Source of the DNA: an uncultured Lachnospiraceae bacterium
Lineage (GTDB): Bacteria > Bacillota > Clostridia > Lachnospirales > Lachnospiraceae
Length of the DNA stretch: 64,000 nt
Assembly: GCA_910587295.1 (NCBI GenBank)
Contig: CAJULP010000068.1
Location: 1-64,000, forward strand
Direction: 5' to 3'
The translations under genes and the position numbers were made by a program. Within the stretch, counting starts at the first letter, position 1. Each line of letters begins with the position of its first letter. Shown here piece by piece: positions 52,881-62,086 of the stretch. Under the pieces are notes generated by a model. It had not been told where the DNA came from. It did not search any database and saw only the letters and a list, made by a program, of their open reading frames with translations.

Positions 52881-55800
52881 TTACTTTTTCAGCCGGATGG
52901 TCTTCACTTCAAATGCCCCAAAAGGTACCGTAACCTGACCCTCCGTAACAGGGATCTCTTCCCTTGCGTTCTCAAGCATATCGCAAAGGTACGCCGCCTT
53001 ACAGGGCATACACCTTACCGTTGCCGTAACCGCCGCCTTTTTGGACTCGTACAGGCGAAGGATCAGATCCCCGCTCCCGTCTTCCGCCGGCTTTATGGTA
53101 TCTAATATCACGTTTTCCTTATCTACCGAAGCGGCGCTGAAGGTCTCTAATACCCCTTCGCTGATCCTGGGAAGCACATTCAGTTCATACCCCTGTCTGG
53201 TCACGTCGCTCTCCGCAAAACTGCCTTCCCATGCGGTAAATGCATAGGTAAAATGGTGTACCCGGTTATCCGCCCGCATTTCCGGTGCGGAGGATGCCCG
53301 AAGCAGGGAAAGCTCCAGGGAATTTTGATTCATGCTGATGCCATACTTACAGTCATTTAACACGGCCGCCCCGTGGGAACCGTCGCAAAATGCGCTGTAA
53401 CGGTGGTTGCACACTTCAAAACGGTCTTTATCATATGGCCGGGACCTGTGGGCCGGACGCTCCACGAAGCCGAACTGCATTTCATTAATGCCGTTTTCCG
53501 CATACACATCCACCGGGAAACATGCCTTTAACAGACGGTGCAGCTCTTTCCAGTCAACCTGTGTCTCAAATATAAGCCTGGTGCTGTCCGCCGAAAGCCG
53601 GATATACTGCTCTATGGAAGACTCACTGATCCTGCCGGTGACTTTAAGCGCCCCTTCTAAGCCCTGGGATACCATTTCCACTTTCACGTCGGTAAGGGCT
53701 TCCACCTCCTGATGGATATAGTTAGAGTCGATATCCCAGGCATCAAAGAGACGGGCCACGTCCTTATACAGACGGAAACGGTTCATAGGCTCTGCGGCAA
53801 ATTCCCTGCCGGATTCCTTAAGGACAAAGGAGACTACCTCGCCTTTATTGTTGACTAAGACTTTCACCTTTCCATTTTCCATCACAAAGCCCTCCGGGCT
53901 CTCCATCACCTTTACTCCCGAGACTGCCGGTCCATTCTCCTTTACCGGGATCAGGGAGACTGCGCCTAAGGAAGGCAGCTTCACAAGGGCTTTCACCTTT
54001 CCGTCATATGCCTGTACCGGCACTTTCTCTCCGTCCTTCGTTTTTGCCCCGCCTTCAAACCGGGCAGGCAGCTCCACAAGGGCCGTCCGTTCAAAACTCA
54101 GGGAGTTCCATACCGTTACCGCTCCCTCATCTGACTGTCTCGTCAGGGCGGCAAAGGCTTGTTCCGTCATCTCCCCGGCGCCTTCCTGGATTGCTTTATG
54201 GGCCTTTTCCGCTTCCACATACACCCGGGCAATGGAAGACCCCGGAAGGATATCATGGAACTGGTGCAGCAGCACTTCTTTCCAAAGCCCGTCAGCCTTT
54301 GAAAGATCGTAATCCATCCCCCCTGCCATGGCAAGTGCGCTCCAGATCTCCATTTCGCGCATGGCAAGCTCGCTCTTACGGTTATTTTGCTTGATCATAG
54401 CCTGAGAAGTATAGGTTCCCCTGTGGGCGCTGAAATAAAGCTCCCCAACATAGGTGTTCACCGGTCCGCCAAGGGCCTCCATATCATGGAAAAATTCTGC
54501 CGGGCCTGCCATCTTCACTTTTGCGCTGCCCTCTAAATCTTCCTGGCGTTTCGCAAATTCCACATGGTCTCTTGCCGGGCCGCCGCCCCCGTCGCCATAC
54601 CCGTAAGGCATCAAAAAGGCATCAAGATCTTGAAGCTGTGTACGCTCCTTCCAAATCTTGTTCACTTCCACAGGATTGGTGCGGTAAGTATAGCTGGTAG
54701 GCAGGAAGGATACGATAGAAGAACCGTCCATCCCCTGCCAGGTAAAATAATGGTAAGGGAACTGCTCCCCTTCATTGTAAGACCAGAAGATCTTCTGGGT
54801 GACTAAATATTTCACGCCGCAGCCCTTTAAGATCTGGGGCAGGGCAGCCGTGTAGCCAAAGGTATCCGGAAGCCACAACACCTCGCTGTCCACGTCGAAC
54901 TCTTCTTTATAATAACGTTTGCCATGGACCAGCTGGCGGATCAGGGCTTCCCCTCCTGCCATATTGGTATCCGGCTCCACCCACATAGCGCCGTCCGCGA
55001 TCCACTGGCCCTTCTTCACCGCCTCTTTGATCCTTGCAAAAAGCTCCGGATAGTACTTTTTGCACATTTCATAGGAAGCCGGCTGGCTCTGGATAAACTT
55101 GTACTCCGGGTATTCCTCGATAAGGCGCAGCTGTGCCGCAAAGGTCCTTTCGGTCTTCCGGTAGGTTTCCGCCATGGGCCAAAGCCATGCAAGATCTAAA
55201 TGGGCATTGCCCACCGCATAAAATACCGGCGCGCTTGTGCCGTTCTTTGCTTCCATCACCGGGCGGAGCGCCTGCCTTGCCTCCTTGTAGGATGAGATCC
55301 GCCCCTTCTTTGGCTGCTCGAAATCCACGATCAGCGTAAAACGCTCCAAAGCCTTTGCGATCTTTGCCGCCCGAAGAGAAGTCTCATCCAGCGTTTCAAG
55401 AAGATATTTCAAAGTCATCACGTCCATATATAGCTGGTATGCGTCCTCGTTCCAGATGCCATAGGTACATTTCCCCAGTACCGCTCTTGCGCCTTCCCTG
55501 GCCTGATCGGTATAAGCGCCGGGAAGAACCGGTCCGGTACAGCAGCCTCCTGTGGGAGCGTCCGGCAGGAAATGACCGGCATAGGTTTCCATGAAAAGTT
55601 CAAAACGCTCTCCCCCGTCGGCACAAGGGCATAACACGTTATCTTCCATAAAATGGTGAGGTTCATACACCCAGGAAGCCCGGTAAGTACCAAACGCTTT
55701 CCCGTTCACAAACAAGGCAGACTCCCCGTCGGGCTTTAAGTCCATGACGATCCTTTCCCCTTTGGCGCTTTCAGGCAGCGTAAAGCTCCCCCGGAACCAG

Positions 55801-56000
55801 CCGTATTCCCATTCTTTGCCCCAGGTAAAACCAGGGCTTACCGGAGCAAAGTCTCCCTTTGCCGCCTCCTCAAGGGTCAGGTATTCCATGGTAGTAAACG
55901 CTTCTAATGAAATTTCCCCCAAGGGCTCATAAAAATCGTCTTTCAGGGTACGTATCCAGTGGCTTACCCTGTCCTGCCATTCTGAATGCATCAGTTTCAT
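52881..56000 (-). CDS. GH38 alpha-mannosidase
   Basis: A 1039-aa enzyme, normal length for bacterial GH38; AAAGGAAAG precedes the ATG. The metal-binding motif is NAHLDLAWLWP, and the nucleophile region reads GAMWVEPDTNMAGGEALIRQ (Asp of EPD). A later zinc-type His lies in FSAHRGTYTSQA. The middle helical domain and C-terminal beta-domains are present in full. There is no signal peptide, so it acts in the cytosol on imported manno-oligosaccharides. It is the last intact enzyme of a glycan-use cluster whose transporter and regulator are damaged. Confidence 0.93.
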   Translation of the reverse strand: MKLMHSEWQDRVSHWIRTLKDDFYEPLGEISLEAFTTMEYLTLEEAAKGDFAPVSPGFTWGKEWEYGWFRGSFTLPESAKGERIVMDLKPDGESALFVNGKAFGTYRASWVYEPHHFMEDNVLCPCADGGERFELFMETYAGHFLPDAPTGGCCTGPVLPGAYTDQAREGARAVLGKCTYGIWNEDAYQLYMDVMTLKYLLETLDETSLRAAKIAKALERFTLIVDFEQPKKGRISSYKEARQALRPVMEAKNGTSAPVFYAVGNAHLDLAWLWPMAETYRKTERTFAAQLRLIEEYPEYKFIQSQPASYEMCKKYYPELFARIKEAVKKGQWIADGAMWVEPDTNMAGGEALIRQLVHGKRYYKEEFDVDSEVLWLPDTFGYTAALPQILKGCGVKYLVTQKIFWSYNEGEQFPYHYFTWQGMDGSSIVSFLPTSYTYRTNPVEVNKIWKERTQLQDLDAFLMPYGYGDGGGGPARDHVEFAKRQEDLEGSAKVKMAGPAEFFHDMEALGGPVNTYVGELYFSAHRGTYTSQAMIKQNNRKSELAMREMEIWSALAMAGGMDYDLSKADGLWKEVLLHQFHDILPGSSIARVYVEAEKAHKAIQEGAGEMTEQAFAALTRQSDEGAVTVWNSLSFERTALVELPARFEGGAKTKDGEKVPVQAYDGKVKALVKLPSLGAVSLIPVKENGPAVSGVKVMESPEGFVMENGKVKVLVNNKGEVVSFVLKESGREFAAEPMNRFRLYKDVARLFDAWDIDSNYIHQEVEALTDVKVEMVSQGLEGALKVTGRISESSIEQYIRLSADSTRLIFETQVDWKELHRLLKACFPVDVYAENGINEMQFGFVERPAHRSRPYDKDRFEVCNHRYSAFCDGSHGAAVLNDCKYGISMNQNSLELSLLRASSAPEMRADNRVHHFTYAFTAWEGSFAESDVTRQGYELNVLPRISEGVLETFSAASVDKENVILDTIKPAEDGSGDLILRLYESKKAAVTATVRCMPCKAAYLCDMLENAREEIPVTEGQVTVPFGAFEVKTIRLKK

Positions 56001-56033
56001 TTTTCTTTCCTTTCTTAATGATAATTTTTGGTT

Positions 56034-57403
56034 TCATTCAACTGCCGTGACAACAGTCACACATTCCCCGCCGGCCGGCACCAGAATCTTTTTCATCCGG
56101 GCGTAATACAAATGGCCCAGCTTTTTTGCGTTTCCGCCGCGCTCCGCCAATACCGTCACTCTTGCGTCATAAAGCATGGATACTTCCGGCCAGTTGGAGC
56201 CATACAAAAATTCCCCTACCGTGTGTTTCTCTTCCCAATCACTGGTCTGGATCCTTTCGTTTATATATCCGGTCAAAAGCGGTTTTCCTGAAAGGGTATC
56301 TACCGGCCGGTCATTGAGCGAAACAAACTGGGGGATCGCATGACTGATCCGTCTCATCCACTCCAGATAGATTTCTTCACCTGTGAAACGATATAATTTT
56401 AACATAGAATTTCCGGAAAGTGTACAAATACCTGGTGCAGAATGCTTATTTTGAGCATTGGCAAACACCGTTCCCCTGGTATGTGCCGAAAGTTTTCCCG
56501 CCGTACTTTCTTTGGGAAATTGGAAATCGTAACTCATGACCCAGGTAACCGCCAGACGGAAGGCTTTCTTTGCCGCCAAAAGCCACCGCTCCTTCCCCGT
56601 TGTCTCATATAACTGCACATAGGATTCCAGCAGAGCAAAGGCGGATTCACTGTCCGGCGCCTGACAAATCTCACCCGGGCCGCCGTTTAGGACACCCCGT
56701 CTTAAGCAGTTCTCAAGATACCCTTCCCCCAGGGCCTGCGCTGTCCGCAGGTATTCCTCATCCCCGTAAACTTCATAGGCAAGGGCGAGAGCCGCCGGAA
56801 CGATAGCGCCGCTGGCCGTTTTGCCTTGTAACAGGATTTCCCGGTCCATATCCAGAAACTGCCCCACTTCCCCGTTCTTTTTCACAAACCGTACAAACGC
56901 GTCGGCCTGGGCCTTGACACTTTCTTTCAGCCCTCCCACCTGGATCTCCCGCTCCCGTAAATAAATTAACTGCTTTAACATAAAGTACAATAAATCCCCG
57001 TCTTTGCGCACCAAAAGCACGCTGTTCCCCTCCTCGGAAAACGCATCCCCGTAACATTTCCCTTCCGCATACATGGGAACATACCAGCCGTTTTCCTTTT
57101 GCAGCCGGTTTACAATAAACGACAAAGTGGAAAGGGCCTGCTGCCTTGCCGCGCCTTCGTCTTCCATAAGAAAGGGGAAGGTGCTCATGCCCCCACCTAC
57201 CCAGCCGGCCTGCCGAAATCTTTTTTTGCCTTGATGCTGACCGTAAAAAACTCCCCCTCTTTTGTTTCCTCCCGCCTGCATTTCGCCAGACAGGGGAAAT
57301 GCACCAGAGGGGTTTCCCATTCCCCCTGATGCACTTTTAGTTCCCGGCATTCTTCCTTCACCGGTATGGATTTATCATATTGCTTTACGCTGATCTGATA
57401 CAT
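56034..57403 (-). pseudogene. Putative six-hairpin glycosidase-like gene split at an A7 tract
   Basis: An ATG at 57403 opens MYQISVKQYDKSIPVKEE... and runs to a TAG at 57197. The following frame carries the rest: WVGGGMSTFPFLMEDEGAA, an alpha-helical barrel-like body with repeated helices, and EFLYGSNWPEVSMLYDA near the end. The two frames join at an A7 tract on the minus strand (57227-57221): one more A, or a -1 slip on A-AAA-AAG, gives KAKKRFRQAGW. The joined product is about 457 aa. It lies just downstream of the ABC genes and upstream of the GH38 gene. Helical repeats suggest an (alpha/alpha)6 glycosidase; substrate not known. Confidence 0.7.
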
Positions 57404-57426
57404 CTCCCAATCCCCTTACACTCCTT

Positions 57427-58794
57427 TTAGTTTTCTGCCTTCCACGCATCAAGCTGTGCCTGTTTCTCGGCAATGATATCATTGACCCCTGCCTGCTCTA
57501 ACCGCTCAAGCAGCTCAGGAACCTTCGTTTCCGGATCCACGGATCCACTGCAAAGAGCCGGGCGCATTTCCTCTAAGATGGAAGTACAGTTTGCAATCTG
57601 GGTCTTCACCGGTTCGGGGTTAAACACAAACCCTGATAACGGGGAAACATCCGCTGTCCGGTCCGCTTCAAACACGATGCTCTGGGATTCCTTCTGCTTA
57701 TCCCCCGCTTCATTTTTGTTGTAAAGGGCCCGCGTGAAATCCGGGCTGTAGGACTGCCCAATCTGCCATTCATTGTAGTTAAAGTTATATTTGCCGTCCA
57801 CGAAGGAAAGCGTTCCGTCTTCCCCGTAAACATAATCCACCCCTTCTTCCCCCTGGGTGATCAGCATATACAGTTCATCATTGGTATTTAACAGCTCGAT
57901 CAGTTCCACTGCCTTTTCAATGTTCTCGGATTTTGCGTTTACCGCAACCGCCGCCGTTGACCCCGCACCTGCCGGTAAAAGAGTCCTTGTTGTGGAAACC
58001 GTAACTGCCGGTGCCGTATCCGCCTCACACATACTCATCTTGGACACATCACTATTTCCCGGGAAATCAACGGAATCCGGCCAGCCATAGCAAAGCTCCG
58101 CCACAAACTTGGCAGCCTTCCTGTCAACAGTCGTATCTGTTACCGTGGCGCCGTCTTTCCTTACGTACCCCTTTTCGTACCAGTCGCGCATGATCTTGCA
58201 GAACTCCATGAACTCATCGGTGGCAAACTGATTGATAACGGTATCCGGATCTTCATAGCGGATCCATCCCGCCATCTGGGAATCGCCTACCGCTTCCATA
58301 TCCCAGTAAATGCCATCGCTTTTCCACAACGGACCGCCCTCCGCAGTTTCCCATCCGATCATATCCGGGTGTTTTTCAAGAGCCTTACCGATAAATTCCC
58401 CTGTCATTTCCAAAGCTTCCAGCGTGGATTTCCCCTTCACTGCCTGCCACAGCCCTTCCGGTATCCTGGAATAGGTTTCCGGTGCCAGCGTCGGCAAAAG
58501 CTCCGTTAAATCCGCATAAGCGCCCTTGCCCGCATGGTTGTAAAAGTCAAACCAGTTTGCCGTAAAACACAAATCCCACGCATCTCCGGTATTGATCATC
58601 AGGTTCATCTTTTCCTGATACTGGAATCCGTCGATCATGATCAGATTTAAGTGAACGCCGATTTCTTTTTCAATGATCTCATTCGCTTTCGCCATGATCC
58701 TTTCCTGATCAATCACCGGGCTGTTTGACATGTAAAAGCTCAGCTCCACGATATCCCCGGTGCTTTCTTCCTGTTTTGCGGACTCCTCCTTTTC
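57427..58794 (-). pseudogene. Sugar ABC transporter substrate-binding protein lacking its signal peptide
   Basis: The open frame begins after a TAA near 58792; the first usable codon is a GTG at 58749 (440 aa). The product starts directly with VELSFYMSNSPVIDQERI, the first strand of a mature extracellular solute-binding protein, preceded by the charged linker (EESAKQEESTGD) that normally follows a lipidated Cys. No signal peptide or lipobox fits in the 66 bp before the permease stop. The rest is complete to the C-terminus, with a DUF3502-like tail. Most likely a deletion removed start and signal, so the protein cannot be exported. Confidence 0.7.
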
Positions 58795-58815
58795 CCGTTA
58801 CCAAAATGATTATCC

Positions 58816-59703
58816 TTATTCCTTCACCGCCCCGATCGTAAGTCCTGACGCAAAATACTTTTGCAAAAGCGGATATAAGAAGATGATCGGCCCTACCGCC
58901 AGCACGCAGGTGGCCATCCTCGCCCCCTCGTTTGGCAGATCCGCAATGGCATTCTGCATGGACTTGGAAGCGCCGGCGTTCTGCATCAAATACTGGATAT
59001 TGTTCATCAAAGACTGCAGAAGGTACTGCAGGGTCTGAAGCTTCGGATTTTCAATGTACAAAGAACAGGTCATCCAGTCATTCCAATAAGCAATCGCCGT
59101 AAAAAGCCCGATGGACGCCAGCGAAGGCTTGGATAAGGGCAGGACGATCTTAAAAAACGTCCGGATTTCCCCTGACCCGTCTATCCTTGCGGATTCCAGC
59201 AAAGAAACCGGAATTGTCCTGAAAAAATTTTTCATGATCAGCACGTTAGTGGCTGATGCCATGTAAACAATAATCAATACAAATATGGTGTCTTTTAAGT
59301 GGAGATACTTCGTCAGCAGCATATAAGTGGGAACCAGGCCTCCATTAAACAGCACGGGGATGTATACAAACAAAGCCAGCTTATTTCTTGCCGTCACCTC
59401 TTCCCTTGTAAGCCCGTAGGCCAGCATGGACATAAAAAGCAGATGCAGGAACGTTCCCGCCACCGTGACAAATACCGTGACCCCATAAGCTCTGGCCACG
59501 GAAGCCGCCCCTGTAAACACGTACTCGTAAGCGGAAAGGCTGAACTTCCTGGGAATCAGGTGGTATCCTTCCATCAACAGGGATTTTTCATCCGTAAAGG
59601 AAATCCCGATCACCAGGAGAAGGGGCAGCACACAGGCAAGTGTCAGCAAAACGAATACAATATGTACGGAAAGGTACCATCCATTTAATTTTTTTGTTTT
59701 CAT
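58816..59703 (-). CDS. Sugar ABC transporter permease (LplC/MalG-like)
   Basis: About 295 aa from the ATG at 59703 (AGGAGG upstream). Six helices, with the permease EAA loop seen as SARIDGSGEIRTFFKIVLPLSKP. It pairs with the permease directly upstream, which carries a frameshift, and with the solute-binding protein downstream. The type (LplBC/YtcP) usually imports complex oligosaccharides and uses a shared ATPase elsewhere in the genome, which explains why none is in the operon. Confidence 0.92.
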   Translation of the reverse strand: MKTKKLNGWYLSVHIVFVLLTLACVLPLLLVIGISFTDEKSLLMEGYHLIPRKFSLSAYEYVFTGAASVARAYGVTVFVTVAGTFLHLLFMSMLAYGLTREEVTARNKLALFVYIPVLFNGGLVPTYMLLTKYLHLKDTIFVLIIVYMASATNVLIMKNFFRTIPVSLLESARIDGSGEIRTFFKIVLPLSKPSLASIGLFTAIAYWNDWMTCSLYIENPKLQTLQYLLQSLMNNIQYLMQNAGASKSMQNAIADLPNEGARMATCVLAVGPIIFLYPLLQKYFASGLTIGAVKE

Positions 59704-59713
59704 CTCTCCCCTC

Positions 59714-60646
59714 CTAAAACAGTGCGCTGTCCGGTTCAATCTTTTTAATCACCAGATTGGACGCCAGTATCAATATAAACCCTACCACCGACTGGTAAAG
59801 CCCGGCAGCTGTCGACATGCCGTAATCCCCAAGGCTCTTTAACGCCCGATACACATAGGTGTCAATGACATCCGTAGCCTGATACAGTGCCCCGGAATTA
59901 TTAGGCAGCGTGTAAAACGCGTTCCAGTCGCCAAAACCGCCGTTGAAGAATTTTCCCACCCATAAAAGAATCAGCACGATCATGGCAGGGCGGATCAGCG
60001 GCAGCGTGATGTTTTTGATCTGCTGCCATTTACCTGCCCCGTCTAACTGCGCGGCTTCAAAGTAATCCGTGTTAATCCCCGCTATGGCGGCCATATATAA
60101 AACGGAATAATACCCTATGTTCTTCCATACATAAGCCAACGGCATGATAAACCGCCAGTATTTTGGTTCACTGTACCAGTAAATCTCCTGCCCCAGCACA
60201 TGATTCACAATCCCCCTGTCCACACTTAAAAGGGAAAACAGGATATACTGGATCACGATCCAGGAAAGGAACGTGGGCAGCAGGATCGCCCCTTTGTAAA
60301 TGGTGGAGCTGACCTTCCCCTTCAGTTCGTTTAACAGAATCGCAAGGGCCATGGCGCACACCGTCACAAGCACCAGCTCCAGCATGTTATAAAATAAGGT
60401 ATTGAAGGTTACGGTCTTGACCGTGTCGGACTTGAAGAAAAACTCAAAGTTCTTATACCAGGGGTCCATCCACGGGCTTTTAAAAATCCCGTCCACCGGG
60501 TTAAAGTCTTTAAACGCCAGTATGATCCCCACCATGGGGGCATAAAACAGCAGTGCGATCATGAAAAGACCCGGGGCCATCATGACATAAAACGGGGCCT
60601 GTTTCTTGAACGGAACCTTCTTTTTTTCCAGAGCTCTTTTTTCATC
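59714..60646 (-). pseudogene. Sugar ABC transporter permease (LplB-like) with N-terminal frameshift
   Basis: The natural ATG at 60646 overlaps the upstream gene's TGA and opens MKKELWKKRR; that frame ends after 20 codons. The body starts in another frame (KKKVPFKKQAPFYVMMAPGLFM..., six helices, EAA loop AAQLDGAGKWQQIKNITLPLIRP). The frames differ by one base at an A7 tract (60628-60622): A8 would give MKKELWKKKKVPFKKQ and a complete protein of about 310 aa. An internal ATG at 60583 could allow a short form of 289 aa, still with most of the first helix, so partial function is possible. Confidence 0.7.
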
Positions 60647-61868
60647 GGTCTCCCTCCCTTATCCACTGGTACATTTCCGTCTCGGAGGCCGCTTTGGCCG
60701 CAAGGCAGACCCGAGCGCTCCAGATTCCGGCGCTTAAGGGGGAAACGGATTCCTTTTCCCTTCCGGAGATCAGATCCACAAAGTTCTGCATCAGAACCTG
60801 GTCGCCGCCTCCATGCCCATCCGTCGACGTGTGAAACTGAATCCTGGCGGCCTTATCGCTCATATGGTCATAGACTACGATTTCGTCCCTGACAAAATCA
60901 TATTCCAGCGTTCCCAAATAGCCGTACAGCCTAGCCCCTCTCCTTGCCGCTTTCTTCCTTGCAAAGAAATTCTGGCTGTAGACCGCATGCATGCCGGACT
61001 CATAGCGCACGATCATGCTCCCGCTGTCCTCATTTCCGGTATCTTTTGCATAGCAGCAGTAGTCCCCCCTGGGGGTGTCATTCCGTGTCTTTTCAATATG
61101 GTAAGTGCTTTCCATACAATCCCTCATGCGGTCACACTGGCTGCAACGAAGACCGGAAGGCATATCCCCCCGAAAGATCTGCTTCGATTTCATCGCACAG
61201 ACCTGAACGGGCTTTTCTCCGGTGAGATAGTTAATCACGTCGATATCGTGAGTGGCTTTTTGTAAGAACAGCCCGTGGGCCTTCCCTTCGTCCCGGTACC
61301 AGTCGTGGAAATACACGAAACCGTACCCAACGTCGTTATAAGCCTGCACATGGTCAATCTTCCCGATCACGCCTTCGCTGATCAGCCGCCTTGTCTCCCG
61401 GATCAGGGCCGTTGTCCGAAGGGGGAACGACACCACTGTGGGAACCTTTTCCTTCCCTTCCCATCTACAAAGGCTCTCTACGTCTTCTTCGCAAATGCCT
61501 ACCGGTTTTTCCAAAAATAACGGGATTCCTTTTTCCAGCACCATGCATGCATATTTTGCGTGTAAATTACAGGGCGTGCCTACCATGACCCCGTCTAATG
61601 CTTCCTTACTTAGCATCTCTTCCGCAGTTTCGTAAAAACGGATTTCATCCGGATCCATCCTGCATTTCCTTAACAGTCCGTCAATCTTGTCAATTTCCAG
61701 CTCATGCTGCAGTTTCTTATCACCGTCCTTGCGCATCAGCTCCTTTACCCTTACCGGGCCAGGATCCGCCACGGCCACAACCTTTGCGTCACCATAACAA
61801 TCCCGCAGCTGATCCATCAGCATATCAATCCGGACGCCATACCCGATCACACCGATCCCAATACCCAT
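60642..61868 (-). CDS. Gfo/Idh/MocA-family oxidoreductase with Cys cluster
   Basis: A 408-aa NAD(P)-dependent sugar dehydrogenase with AGGAGG upstream. The nucleotide-binding fold begins GIGVIGYGVRIDM, followed by EKPVG near residue 120 and the catalytic HDIDVINYL. An insert near 230-265 contains CSQCDRMRDC and later DYCCY, a cysteine cluster not found in typical members. It is the first gene of the sugar operon, translationally coupled to the permease. It probably oxidises or modifies a sugar released by the pathway; the exact substrate is unknown. Confidence 0.9.
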   Translation of the reverse strand: MGIGIGVIGYGVRIDMLMDQLRDCYGDAKVVAVADPGPVRVKELMRKDGDKKLQHELEIDKIDGLLRKCRMDPDEIRFYETAEEMLSKEALDGVMVGTPCNLHAKYACMVLEKGIPLFLEKPVGICEEDVESLCRWEGKEKVPTVVSFPLRTTALIRETRRLISEGVIGKIDHVQAYNDVGYGFVYFHDWYRDEGKAHGLFLQKATHDIDVINYLTGEKPVQVCAMKSKQIFRGDMPSGLRCSQCDRMRDCMESTYHIEKTRNDTPRGDYCCYAKDTGNEDSGSMIVRYESGMHAVYSQNFFARKKAARRGARLYGYLGTLEYDFVRDEIVVYDHMSDKAARIQFHTSTDGHGGGDQVLMQNFVDLISGREKESVSPLSAGIWSARVCLAAKAASETEMYQWIREGDR

Positions 61869-62086
61869 CTTCCCATCCTCCTTTTCCCGAACTTCGTTTG
61901 TCAGCCCTTATTATGGATTCTGCCGCTTTCCTTTTCAACAATCATCTTTGCGCATCACTTCTATTTCTACCAAACACGTCTCTAAAAAGTAACACAATCT
62001 CACATTATTACCGGTCACTATTGAAAACCGCATATTTTTTCCTTATAATTTTCATTAATTATTGTCATATGGGGAGGCCGGCTATC

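Noticed and set aside
54008..54394. Plus-strand frames within the GH38 gene
   Set aside because: Antisense shadows of a GC-rich coding region with the real gene showing full GH38 motifs.
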